Position numbers and translations under genes: made by a program. Of a stretch of 33,860 bases of DNA, positions 1 to 7,897 are shown piece after piece. The first letter of the stretch is position 1. The number at the start of each line of letters is the position of its first letter. Under the pieces are notes generated by a model that saw only the letters and a list, made by a program, of their open reading frames with translations, had not been told where the DNA came from and ran no database searches. Source of the DNA: Bacteroidales bacterium (lineage in GTDB: Bacteria; Bacteroidota; Bacteroidia; Bacteroidales; UBA932); contig JAFUVU010000057.1 of the NCBI GenBank assembly GCA_017477465.1, forward strand, positions 1-33,860, in the 5' to 3' direction.

Positions 1-32
1 AATAGAGGGAAAAACCGCTTATTCTTGCAAAA

Positions 33-458
33 CTACCCCGTGAGAATCGAAAATCTGAAGGAAAATCGAACTTCTTCACGAGGTTGCTTGAATATGCCAC
101 TCTCGACGGCCTTAAAAAATGGCCCCTTTTTCAGTGCCCTCGTGATGAACTTGCGGTATCCGCAGCGGATGTCGATTACGGTGTCTATGCCGATGGCCTT
201 CATGTAGCGGAAATCGCGGTCCCACTCCCTTTCGCCCCAGTTCTGATGGGGGATGTCATGGGAAATCTCGTCCAGGAAGGTGCCGGTGATGGGCAGGGCG
301 TTCTTCTTGGGAACGATGAGGGTGCTGTTTAGGGAAAGGTCGGGCTCTATGCCGTATTTGTCGGACTTTTCCGCCGCTTTGCAGGCCGATGAAGCCAGAA
401 TTGGGGCGGCGGCAGCGGCAAGAGCGCCTTTTTTGAGGAACGATCTTCTGTTTTCCAT
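33..458 (-). pseudogene. DUF4434-family Tat/lipoprotein, 3'-truncated
   Basis: The predicted protein has 141 residues and starts at the ATG at 458, one base after the ROK stop codon, so the two genes are probably co-transcribed. Residues 3-9 (NRRSFLK) form a twin-arginine motif, followed by an Ala-rich hydrophobic stretch and a lipobox-like LASSAC, so export and perhaps lipidation are likely. Residues from about 57 to 104 (beginning ITGTFLDEISHDIPHQNWGE and running to GYRKFIT) resemble the start of DUF4434, a TIM-barrel glycoside-hydrolase-like family found in Bacteroidota sugar loci. Homology stops abruptly after FIT (near base 135). The last ~35 residues are basic and Phe-rich and do not look like DUF4434, and neither other minus-strand frame restores it. 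Family members are usually 300 residues or more, so this is a broken or rearranged copy, or the window edge lies in an inserted element. The family call is from memory of motifs. Confidence 0.7.
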
Positions 459-459
459 A

Positions 460-1656
460 TCAGTCAATGTTGTTTAGAAGTCTGTTTTTAGAAAGGAGGC
501 TTGCTCCGATGGCTCCGGCTTTGTTGCCAAGGCGGGAAACTTTGATTATGGTGTCGTTGTTGGCAAGATTCAGGGAATACTTGTTGACTGCCATCTTTAG
601 CTGCGGCATCAGGTAGCGCTCCGTCACGCAGAGGCGGCCGCCTATGATTACCATGTCGGGGTTGAATATGTTGATGAGGCCGGCAACGGCCTTGCCGAGC
701 GTAGCTCCAATGCTTTCCACACATTCGATGGCCGTGACGTCTTCTTTGCGCACGGCTTCGAGGATGTCGTCGAGGGTGATGCTGTCCTCGGCCCTTCCGC
801 TCAGAAGGGAGGGGTGTCCGTCCTTGAGTTTCTCGAGAACCAGGCGGTGCAGGGCCTGCCCGGACGCTCCAGTCTCGAGACAGCCGATTTTTCCGCATCG
901 GCATATCTGGTGATTGTCAAGGAGAGGGAAGTGGCCGACTTCTCCGGCGAAGCCCGATTTTCCGAGGAAGAGCTTGCCGTTGAGCACCATGCCCATGCCC
1001 AGCCCCCAGCTTACGTTCAGGAAAAGCACCGTGCCGGCATCGGCCGCCGTGCCGCTCATGTATTCGCCGAAGGCCATGCCGCGAGAGTCGTTGTCTATGC
1101 TTACCTTCCTGCCGAAGCCTTCCTCGAAGACTGTGCGGATGGGTTTTCCCTCGCTGATATAATAGGAGTAGCTATATCCGGCACTATGGTCCACCCTGCC
1201 GGTGAGATTGACCCCGTACGAGCGTACCTGCTGCCGGTCGATTCTTAGTTTGTCAAGCTCCTTCAGTACTGTATGGCAGAACTCCATGGCCGATTTTTCG
1301 CTTCCTTCAAGGCTGAAGGGAATCTTGTCAATGAATTGAATTACGCGGCCTGTGAAGTCTGTAACTGCTATGGAGATGGTCTGGGGCTCTACGTCTATGC
1401 CCACAAAATACCCTGCGTCAGGATTGAGCCCGTAGATGCTTGGGCGCCTTCCTCCGGCCGATTCTTGTTTGCCAAGTTCGGCCAGATAGCCTTCCGACAG
1501 CATTTCGTTCACGATGCGCGATGTCCTGGGGATGCTGGTCTCCAGTTCTTTTGCCAGATCGTTAAGGCTGTAGGCCATGCCTTTTTCGCAAAGAAGCAGG
1601 ATTGCTCTTTTCTCCCAGGCATACTGGCCGTTGATGTCGCTTAGGAAAGTACTCAT
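460..1656 (-). CDS. ROK-family transcriptional regulator (NagC/XylR type)
   Basis: The 398-residue protein has an N-terminal winged helix (about residues 15-65; SLNDLAKELETSIPRTSRIV is the helix-turn-helix) joined to a ROK sugar-kinase-like domain. The phosphate loop reads GIDVEPQT at 86-93 instead of the kinase GIDIGGT, which is usual for regulators rather than kinases. The ND pair of the kinase active site remains at 189-190. The ROK zinc site is complete: His242, Cys252, Cys254 and Cys259 in the GH...CRCGKIGC signature. ROK regulators normally bind a sugar or sugar phosphate and release operator DNA. It is divergent from the epimerase-SusC operon across a 170 bp intergenic region, so it probably controls that operon. 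This is notable because SusCD loci are more often run by hybrid two-component, SusR or ECF/anti-sigma regulators. The start sits only 4 bp from a consensus -7 box. The amino-sugar ligand is inferred from the neighbouring epimerase. Confidence 0.9.
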   Translation of the reverse strand: MSTFLSDINGQYAWEKRAILLLCEKGMAYSLNDLAKELETSIPRTSRIVNEMLSEGYLAELGKQESAGGRRPSIYGLNPDAGYFVGIDVEPQTISIAVTDFTGRVIQFIDKIPFSLEGSEKSAMEFCHTVLKELDKLRIDRQQVRSYGVNLTGRVDHSAGYSYSYYISEGKPIRTVFEEGFGRKVSIDNDSRGMAFGEYMSGTAADAGTVLFLNVSWGLGMGMVLNGKLFLGKSGFAGEVGHFPLLDNHQICRCGKIGCLETGASGQALHRLVLEKLKDGHPSLLSGRAEDSITLDDILEAVRKEDVTAIECVESIGATLGKAVAGLINIFNPDMVIIGGRLCVTERYLMPQLKMAVNKYSLNLANNDTIIKVSRLGNKAGAIGASLLSKNRLLNNID

Positions 1657-1660
1657 GTTG

Positions 1661-1691
1661 CAAAAATAAGATAATTGTTTGTATTTCCAAA
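1661..1691 (-). promoter_or_regulatory. Promoter of the ROK gene
   Basis: On the minus strand TTTG (1688-1691) and TATTTTTG (1661-1668) are 19 bp apart, matching the Bacteroidota -33/-7 consensus. The -7 box ends 4 bp before the ROK start codon, so transcription would begin at or next to the ATG, giving a leaderless or near-leaderless message. Confidence 0.7.
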
Positions 1692-1743
1692 ATACTTAGA
1701 GTTTGATTGTTGCGAATTCTTTCGGAGTTTTAAATAATTCGTT

Positions 1744-1754
1744 AAAAAGTTTTT
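1744..1754. promoter_or_regulatory. Candidate operator, A/T palindrome 1
   Basis: AAAAAGTTTTT is palindromic around the central G at 1749 and overlaps the -33 box (1752-1755) of the rightward promoter. It resembles the palindrome at 1811-1822. A role as ROK operator is inferred from position; such A/T palindromes can arise by chance in A/T-rich spacers. Confidence 0.35.
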
Positions 1755-1781
1755 GATAATTAAATAAAATTTGTATTTTTG
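1752..1781 (+). promoter_or_regulatory. Promoter of the epimerase-SusCD operon
   Basis: TTTG at 1752-1755 and TATTTTTG at 1774-1781 are separated by 18 bp, close to the Bacteroidota consensus. The predicted start near 1788 leaves a leader of about 40 nt before the epimerase ATG at 1827. It is the only clear promoter seen ahead of the nine-gene operon. Confidence 0.7.
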
Positions 1782-1810
1782 TCCTTGATGAATTGAAAAT
1801 AATAACCGAT

Positions 1811-1822
1811 TAAAACGTTTTA
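1811..1822. promoter_or_regulatory. Candidate operator, perfect 12-bp palindrome
   Basis: TAAAACGTTTTA is a perfect palindrome in the predicted leader, between the -7 box and the epimerase start. Its core resembles the palindrome at 1744-1754. A repressor bound here would block elongation or initiation. Assignment to the ROK regulator is inference. Confidence 0.45.
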
Positions 1823-1826
1823 TAAT

Positions 1827-3014
1827 ATGCAAGATATAAACTTTGCGGCTCTTTCTCAAAAGTATCATAAAGAATTGTACGATAATGTATTACCCTTCTG
1901 GTTGGAAAAGTCTCAGGACCTTGAGTACGGCGGTTACTTCACTTGCCTGAACCGCGACGGCAGCGTCTTCGATACAGACAAGTTTGTATGGCTTCAGGGC
2001 AGGGAAGTGTGGATGTTCGCCATGCTTTATAATAAAGTGGAAAAGAATCCCGCTTGGCTCGCCTGCGCCAAACAGGGAGCGGATTTCCTGGAGAAGTTCG
2101 GCCACGACGGCAACTACGACTTCTATTTCTCACTCACGCGTGAGGGAAAGCCCATTATCGCCCCGTACAACATCTTCTCCAATACTTTCGCCTGCATGGC
2201 CTTCGCACAGCTTGCTGTCGCTACAGGAGATGAGCATTATGCCGATGTCGCCCGCAAGACCTTCCAGCGCATACTTGAGCGCCGTTCCAACCCCAAAGGA
2301 AAGTGGAGCAAAGGCGTTCCCGGCACGCGTCCTATGAAAGATTTCGCACTGCCGATGATCATCTGCAACATGGCTCTGGAGATTGAGCCTATCATCGCAG
2401 ATAAATCTCTGCTTGACAAGACCATAGAGGAAGCCCTCCACGAAGTGTTCGACGTTTTCTACCAGCCGGACCTTGGCGTAATGGTGGAAAATCTCGCCCC
2501 GGACGGTTCCCTCATCGACTGCTTCGAAGGCCGCAAAGTCAATCCAGGCCACGATCTGGAGGCGCTCTGGTTCATGATGAACCTTGGCCTAAGGCTCAAT
2601 CGGCAGGATATAATTGACAAGAGCATGGAGATTGCCCTCCGCGTGATCGACTACGGCTGGGACAAGGAGTACGGCGGCATTTTCTATTTCATGGACCGCA
2701 AGGGCTATCCCACACAGGAACTTGAATGGGACCAGAAACTCTGGTGGGTCCACTTCGAGAGCGCAATCACCATGATTAAAGGCTACCAGCTCACCGGCAA
2801 CGAAAAAGCCCTTGAGTGGTTCCTCAAACTGGATGACTATCTCTGGACACGCTTCAAGGATCCCGAGTATCCCGAATGGTTCGGCTATCTGAACCGCCGC
2901 GGCGAAGTCCTCCTCCCGCTCAAGGGCGGCAAGTGGAAAGGCTGCTTCCACGTGCCCAGAGGCCTGTATCAGATAGGAAACATACTTGAAGAAATAGCAA
3001 ACCAACCTAAATAA
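1827..3014 (+). CDS. N-acylglucosamine 2-epimerase (AGE/RnBP family)
   Basis: The 395-residue cytoplasmic protein has no signal peptide and matches the AGE (alpha/alpha)6-barrel family over its full length. Conserved features include Arg59 in QGREVWMF, His242 in NPGHDLEALW and His375 in GCFHVPRG; the two histidines correspond to the catalytic pair known from AGE enzymes. The family interconverts GlcNAc and ManNAc, though some members act on cellobiose or mannose. In Bacteroides nan systems such an epimerase feeds ManNAc into GlcNAc metabolism. It is the first gene of the PUL operon, 23 bp ahead of susC and divergent from a ROK regulator. The context suggests amino-sugar processing after import, but no neuraminate lyase, sialidase or sugar kinase is in the window. 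The exact sugar is therefore unproven. Confidence 0.85.
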   Translation: MQDINFAALSQKYHKELYDNVLPFWLEKSQDLEYGGYFTCLNRDGSVFDTDKFVWLQGREVWMFAMLYNKVEKNPAWLACAKQGADFLEKFGHDGNYDFYFSLTREGKPIIAPYNIFSNTFACMAFAQLAVATGDEHYADVARKTFQRILERRSNPKGKWSKGVPGTRPMKDFALPMIICNMALEIEPIIADKSLLDKTIEEALHEVFDVFYQPDLGVMVENLAPDGSLIDCFEGRKVNPGHDLEALWFMMNLGLRLNRQDIIDKSMEIALRVIDYGWDKEYGGIFYFMDRKGYPTQELEWDQKLWWVHFESAITMIKGYQLTGNEKALEWFLKLDDYLWTRFKDPEYPEWFGYLNRRGEVLLPLKGGKWKGCFHVPRGLYQIGNILEEIANQPK

Positions 3015-3037
3015 TCAATTAACTAAAAACCACAAGA

Positions 3038-6000
3038 ATGAAACCCATTTTCCGTCATTTGACCGCCCTTCTGGCAGGACTTGTCCTGATCCAGGGGAGC
3101 GTGTTTGCTCAAAGAATTGTGCGGGGGGGTAAGGGATTCTAATGGTCAGCCCCTGGTCGGTGTAACCGTCATGATCCAGGGAACTTCTGTCGGTACCATC
3201 ACCGGTGCCGACGGTTCCTGGTCTCTGCAGGTTCCCGAAGGTTCTGTCCTGGAATTCTCCTCTCTGGGTATGACTACGGTCGTACGTCCCTACAAAGGGG
3301 AATCCCGCGTGGACGTAACCATGGACGAAGACACCCTCTATCTGGAAGATGTCGTCGTAGTAGGTTACGGTACTGCCAAGAAAGAAACCTTGACGGCCGC
3401 CGTGTCGGCCATCAAAGGCGAAGAACTTCTTAAATCACCCTCTACCAATGTTTCGCAGGTGCTGGCCGGCAAACTCCCCGGCCTGTCCTCCGTGCAGGAA
3501 TCCGGTGAACCCGGCCTGGACCAGGCGTCGCTGAGAATCCGCGGCTCCGTTTACGGCGTCTCCTACGTTGTAGACGGCTTCCCCGTGGACAATATCAACG
3601 ACATTGATCCGGCCGACGTAGAGAGTGTCTCCGTCCTGAAGGACGGTGCTTCCGCTGCCGTGTACGGCCTGAAAGCCGCCGGCGGTGTGATCATCATCAC
3701 CACCAAGAAAGGTACTCGCGGCGACGTGCACATCACCTACAACGGCTCCGTGGGTGCTTCCATGAATGCCAATTTCCCTAAATTCATGGACGGCCCCCAG
3801 TTCGCCTATTACTACAATGTGGCGGAGATGATGGACCAGCTGGCCAACGGCGCCATTGCCGATGCCAGCGAGTACACCCCGGCCTTCACTCAGGAAAATG
3901 TGGCCGCCATGACCAACGGCGACCCTACAGACGGCTGGGACAATGTAGACTACATCAAAAAGGTTTTCGGCACCGGTATCACCAACAAGCACAATGTGAC
4001 CGTTCAGGGCGGCAATGAAAAGAGCCGTTATTTCGTGGGTGCAGGCTACATGGGCCAGAAAGGTAATATCGACGGTTTCACTTACCGCCGGTTCAACCTG
4101 AGAGCCAATGTGGAATCCAAGATCGGCCAATACCTCACTTTCACCGCCGGTTTAAGCGGTACCGTGGGGAACCGCCGCACTCCCAGATTCGCTTCCGGCG
4201 GCTCCGACGCTGCCGGCATGGGCTATGAGAGCGGCTATTATTCCATCGCCAAACAGACTATCGGAATGATGCCTTATCTCCCGGAAAAGATGGGAGATTA
4301 TTACACCGGCGTATATTCCCATAATGCCCAGGATGCTCCTTACAGCCCCTTGGCTGCCCTTTACGAATCCGGTAACAAGCTCACCAAGAGTTTCTCTGCA
4401 CAGGCCAATGCCTCCCTTGCCTGGGATTTCCCCTGGGTAAAGGGTCTTCAGTTCAAAGTGAGCGGTGCCTACGACAATTCCAATTCCTATAACAAGAATC
4501 TGGATATCCCTTACTATGTCGTGACTCCTGTAAGAAATGCCGACGGCAACTGGTCCTGGTCCACCCCGAAGGTGGATATCAACGGCGCTGCAGACGGCAC
4601 CAAGCTGGGAGAAGGCGCAGTGTTCTCCGAGTCCCTCACCGGACAGGCCAGCATCTCCTACATCAACAGCTTCGGCAAGCACAATGTCGAAGGTCTCCTG
4701 CTCGCGGAACTCCGTGACTACAAGACCAACAACCTGAGCGCCTATGTGAAGAACCTTCCTTTCGCCCTTCTTCCCGAACTGAACAACGGTGTTCCCGCAG
4801 TGGATCCCGTGAGCGGTTCCAGCGCCGAATCCCGCAGCGCCGGCTACGTAGGAAGAATCCGCTACAACTACGATGAAAAATACCTGGCCGAATTCACGGG
4901 CCGTATGGACGGCTCCTATAAATTCGCCGGCATGACCAGCACCCGCTGGGGCTTCTTCCCCTCGGCCTCCCTGGGCTGGAGGATCTCCAAGGAAGACTTC
5001 ATGAAAGAAGCCACGTTCCTGGACGACCTGAAGTTCCGCGCCAGCGTGGGCCTGCTGGGAAGTGACAACGTGACCGCCTTCATGTTCCTGAGCAAATATG
5101 CAGAAGGTGGCAAGGTGATCTATCCCGGAACCGGCGTAACCCCGTCCTACTATACAGACGGCGTCCCCAACCGCGACCTCAGCTGGGAGAAGACCCTCTC
5201 CTATAACGTAGGTACCGATTTCTCCCTCTGGGAAGGTCTCCTGGGCGGTGAAATCGACGTGTTCTACAACTATACCTACGATATCCTTACAAGCAACAGC
5301 GGTGGCAAGCCTTCCTCCATGGGCGGCTACTACCCTTCCTATGTGAACAAGAATGCCATCGACGCAAAGGGTATCGATATCCTGCTCACCCACAGAAACC
5401 ATTTCAACTTGGGCGGCAAGCCGTTCTTCTATGAACTGGGCGCCACGCTCACCTGGTCCAAGACCCGTTGGCTGGTCTATCAGGACCAGCCCAACATCGT
5501 AGAATGGCAGAAGAGAACGGGAACCACCGTTGGAGCCCTCCAGGGCTGGATTGCTGAAGGCCTGTACCGCTTCGAAGAAGAGATTGACAATTCCGCCTGG
5601 TTCGGCACCCGTCCCAATGTGGGCGATATCAAATACAAGGACCTCAACGGCGACGGCAAGATCGACTGGGAGGGAGACCGCGGTATCTTTGGCAAGAGCA
5701 ACCGTCCGGAACTCACCTATGGCCTCAACGTCAATATGACCTGGAACGGTTTCGACATGAATCTGCAGTTCACCGGCGGCGCCCTGTTCATGGTGTCCAT
5801 GACCGGTAACTATTACAATGGCTATGATGACAACACTATCTGGACCCAGACCTTCAAGGAAGGGTGCAACTCTCCGTTGTTCCTGGTGGAAGGTGCATAT
5901 AGTGTGTACAACCCCAATGGAGAATGGCCCCGTCTGACCCTTGCCACTACCGGCCACGGCGGTGACAACGGCCTGGCCTCCAGCTTCTGGTGGAGAGACG

Positions 6001-6221
6001 GCAAATACGTCCGCCTCAAGACTGCACAACTGGGTTATACCCTTCCAAAGAACATCACCAAGCGCTTCGGCGCAGAGGCGCTCCGCCTCTTCGTGGAGGG
6101 TAACAACCTCTTTACCATAGACGGTCTGCCGGAGGGTATCGACCCGGAATCCCCGGGCGTGAACAACGGTTACTATCCGCAGCAGCGTTACATCATGGGT
6201 GGTATTTCTTTAACCTTCTAA
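3038..6221 (+). CDS. SusC-like TonB-dependent outer-membrane receptor, frameshifted after signal peptide
   Basis: The gene encodes a SusC/RagA glycan transporter. The ATG at 3038 begins a good signal peptide (MKPIFRHLTALLAGLVLIQG, then SVFAQ), but that frame reaches a stop at 3140-3142 after 34 codons. The rest continues in another frame from the G7 tract at 3123-3129. A tract of six G would give a continuous 1060-residue protein, and nine would also restore the frame. Order: carboxypeptidase-regulatory-like domain (VRDSNGQPLVGVTVMIQGT), TonB-box/plug region (LEDVVVVGYGTAKKETLTAA, then LAGKLPGLSSVQ, VVDGFPVD and VLKDGASAAVYG), then the beta-barrel ending in GGISLTF. A TTG at 3105 opens the downstream frame but would yield a receptor without a signal, so I do not accept it as the real start. 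The frameshift may be a sequencing error, a true null allele or phase variation. It pairs with SusD 13 bp downstream. Confidence 0.93.
3123..3129 (+). repeat. G7 homopolymer at the susC frameshift
   Basis: Seven consecutive G residues follow gtgc directly after the signal-peptide coding region. Six or nine G join the signal peptide to the mature receptor; seven does not. This is the one place where the reading frame fails. Confidence 0.9.
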
Positions 6222-6234
6222 AACAGACAGCATC

Positions 6235-7893
6235 ATGAAAAAGAACATTCTGGCTCTTGCAGCTGCAGTTGCGATGCTCTCTGCCACCGCCTGCAACAAA
6301 CTTCTGGACCTGACTCCGACCGACAGCATCTCGGACAAGGTCATGTGGGCCGAAGTACCATCGGCCGAATATGCGGTAAATTCCATTTACACGTATCTGT
6401 ATAGCATTTATGCCACTTATCCCTGCGCGGCCGGCATGACCGAAGCCCTCACGGATGAACTCAAGTATGGCTCCTATCTGTACAATGCCATGAATCGCAT
6501 CCCCAGTGAGATAGCCTATGGCGGATCCACGCTCACGGCCAACTATGTGGATGTGTATATGGGTGCCTGGGACGGCCTGTACAATTGCGTACGCCGTACC
6601 AACGAGGCCCTCTATAACCTGAAAACCCTGGGAACGGGGCTTCCGGAGGCGGACAAAACCCGTCTGGAAGCAGAACTCCGCCTGATGCGCGGCTGGCTCT
6701 ATTTCGAGCTGATCAAACGATACAAGGATGTAATCCTCTACGATGAGGACCTCACCGCCATCGTCAAGGATAAAGCCGTCTCCTCGGAGGCCGAAGGCTG
6801 GCAGATGGTAAAGGACGATCTGGAGTTCGCAGAAAATAACCTCCCCGTCAAGGCCGATGCCCGTGGCAGGCTGGACAAAGGCGCAGCATACGCGTTCGCA
6901 TCCCGTGCCCTTCTCTACGCCAAGGATTACGATGGTGTCATCACCGCTGCCAATGAGGTGGAGAAACTGGGCTATGGCCTGGAGGATGATTATGCCGGCA
7001 TTTTCAGCGGAAACGGAAAAGAGACCATCCTTAAGTACTGCTTCTCCGAAAGCGACAATGTCCTTCACTCCTTCGACTACTATTACACCCCGGGCGGAGA
7101 CTTTGCCCTCATAGATCAGCAAGGCGGCGGCTACGCCACTCCCACCCAGGAAATGGTAGAAAGCTACGAACTGGCCACCGGCGGTTTCCCCGACTGGACG
7201 CCCTGGCATGACCAGACGACGGAAGAACCTCCTTACAAGCAGCTGGAACCCCGTTTCCAGGCCACCATCCTCTATAATGGCGCATCCTGGAAAGGCCGTA
7301 CCATCCAGCCCTACATTGACGGCATAGACGGTTGGGCCGAATGGAAAAAGGACGCTCAGCCCCAAGGCAGGACCACCACCGGTTACTATCTGCGCAAAGG
7401 CGTCGATGAAAACCATAATCTGGCCGAGCGTGACGCCTCCCACGGTACCCAGCCCGCTATCCTCCTCCGTTATGGCGAGGTCCTGTTAAACAAGGCCGAG
7501 GCCTGCTTCCGCAGTAACGATCCTGCCGGTGCAAATACTGCCGTACGTGCCATCCGCGGCCGTGTGGGCCTTCCTTACACCGACCTTTCCGGAGATGAAC
7601 TCTGGGCCGCCATCCGTCAGGAACGCCGTGTAGAACTGGCATTCGAAGGATTGTGGTATTGGGACCTGCGCCGCTGGGAAGATGCTGCAAAGCCCTATCC
7701 TACAGGTCTTAACGGCTATCAGGTACATGGCCTGAGGATCGCTCCCGGCGCTGTTTCCGGCAAGTTCGAGTATACCTATGTCTCGGTTGACGACAAGGAC
7801 CGCAACTTCCCGGCCAAGATGTACCGCTTCCCGATGCCTTCATCGGAACTCAGCAGCAATGCCCTTGCAGAACAATATGCCGAATGGAAATAG
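6235..7893 (+). CDS. SusD/RagB-family nutrient-binding lipoprotein
   Basis: The 552-residue protein begins with a lipoprotein signal (lipobox SATAC, Cys20), followed by the SusD N-terminal signature NKLLDLTPTDSISDKVMW. Mid-protein RLEAELRLMRGWLYFELIKRY is the TPR-like helix typical of the family. The C-terminal part has LLRYGEVLLNKAEACFRSND, IRQERRVELAFEGLWYWDLRRW and a final RFPMPSSELSSN, all usual in SusD proteins. SusD caps the SusC barrel at the cell surface and binds the glycan. It follows susC by 13 bp and is 4 bp ahead of the DUF5018 gene, so one transcript is likely. The ligand cannot be told from sequence. Confidence 0.95.
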   Translation: MKKNILALAAAVAMLSATACNKLLDLTPTDSISDKVMWAEVPSAEYAVNSIYTYLYSIYATYPCAAGMTEALTDELKYGSYLYNAMNRIPSEIAYGGSTLTANYVDVYMGAWDGLYNCVRRTNEALYNLKTLGTGLPEADKTRLEAELRLMRGWLYFELIKRYKDVILYDEDLTAIVKDKAVSSEAEGWQMVKDDLEFAENNLPVKADARGRLDKGAAYAFASRALLYAKDYDGVITAANEVEKLGYGLEDDYAGIFSGNGKETILKYCFSESDNVLHSFDYYYTPGGDFALIDQQGGGYATPTQEMVESYELATGGFPDWTPWHDQTTEEPPYKQLEPRFQATILYNGASWKGRTIQPYIDGIDGWAEWKKDAQPQGRTTTGYYLRKGVDENHNLAERDASHGTQPAILLRYGEVLLNKAEACFRSNDPAGANTAVRAIRGRVGLPYTDLSGDELWAAIRQERRVELAFEGLWYWDLRRWEDAAKPYPTGLNGYQVHGLRIAPGAVSGKFEYTYVSVDDKDRNFPAKMYRFPMPSSELSSNALAEQYAEWK

Positions 7894-7897
7894 CCTT

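Noticed and set aside
460-1656. ROK gene as a sugar kinase
   Set aside because: The N-terminal winged helix and the altered phosphate loop (GIDVEPQT) favour a regulator; kinase activity is unlikely.
3105-3107. TTG as the susC start codon
   Set aside because: It would remove the signal peptide, which is plainly encoded just upstream in another frame; the frameshift explanation is better.
4152-6029. Long minus-strand open frame opposite susC (625 codons), and similar antisense frames opposite susD, BACON, metallophosphoesterase, PFOR and M16
   Set aside because: These are low-complexity Gly/Val/His-rich translations opposite strongly supported genes, without recognisable motifs; they follow from codon bias.
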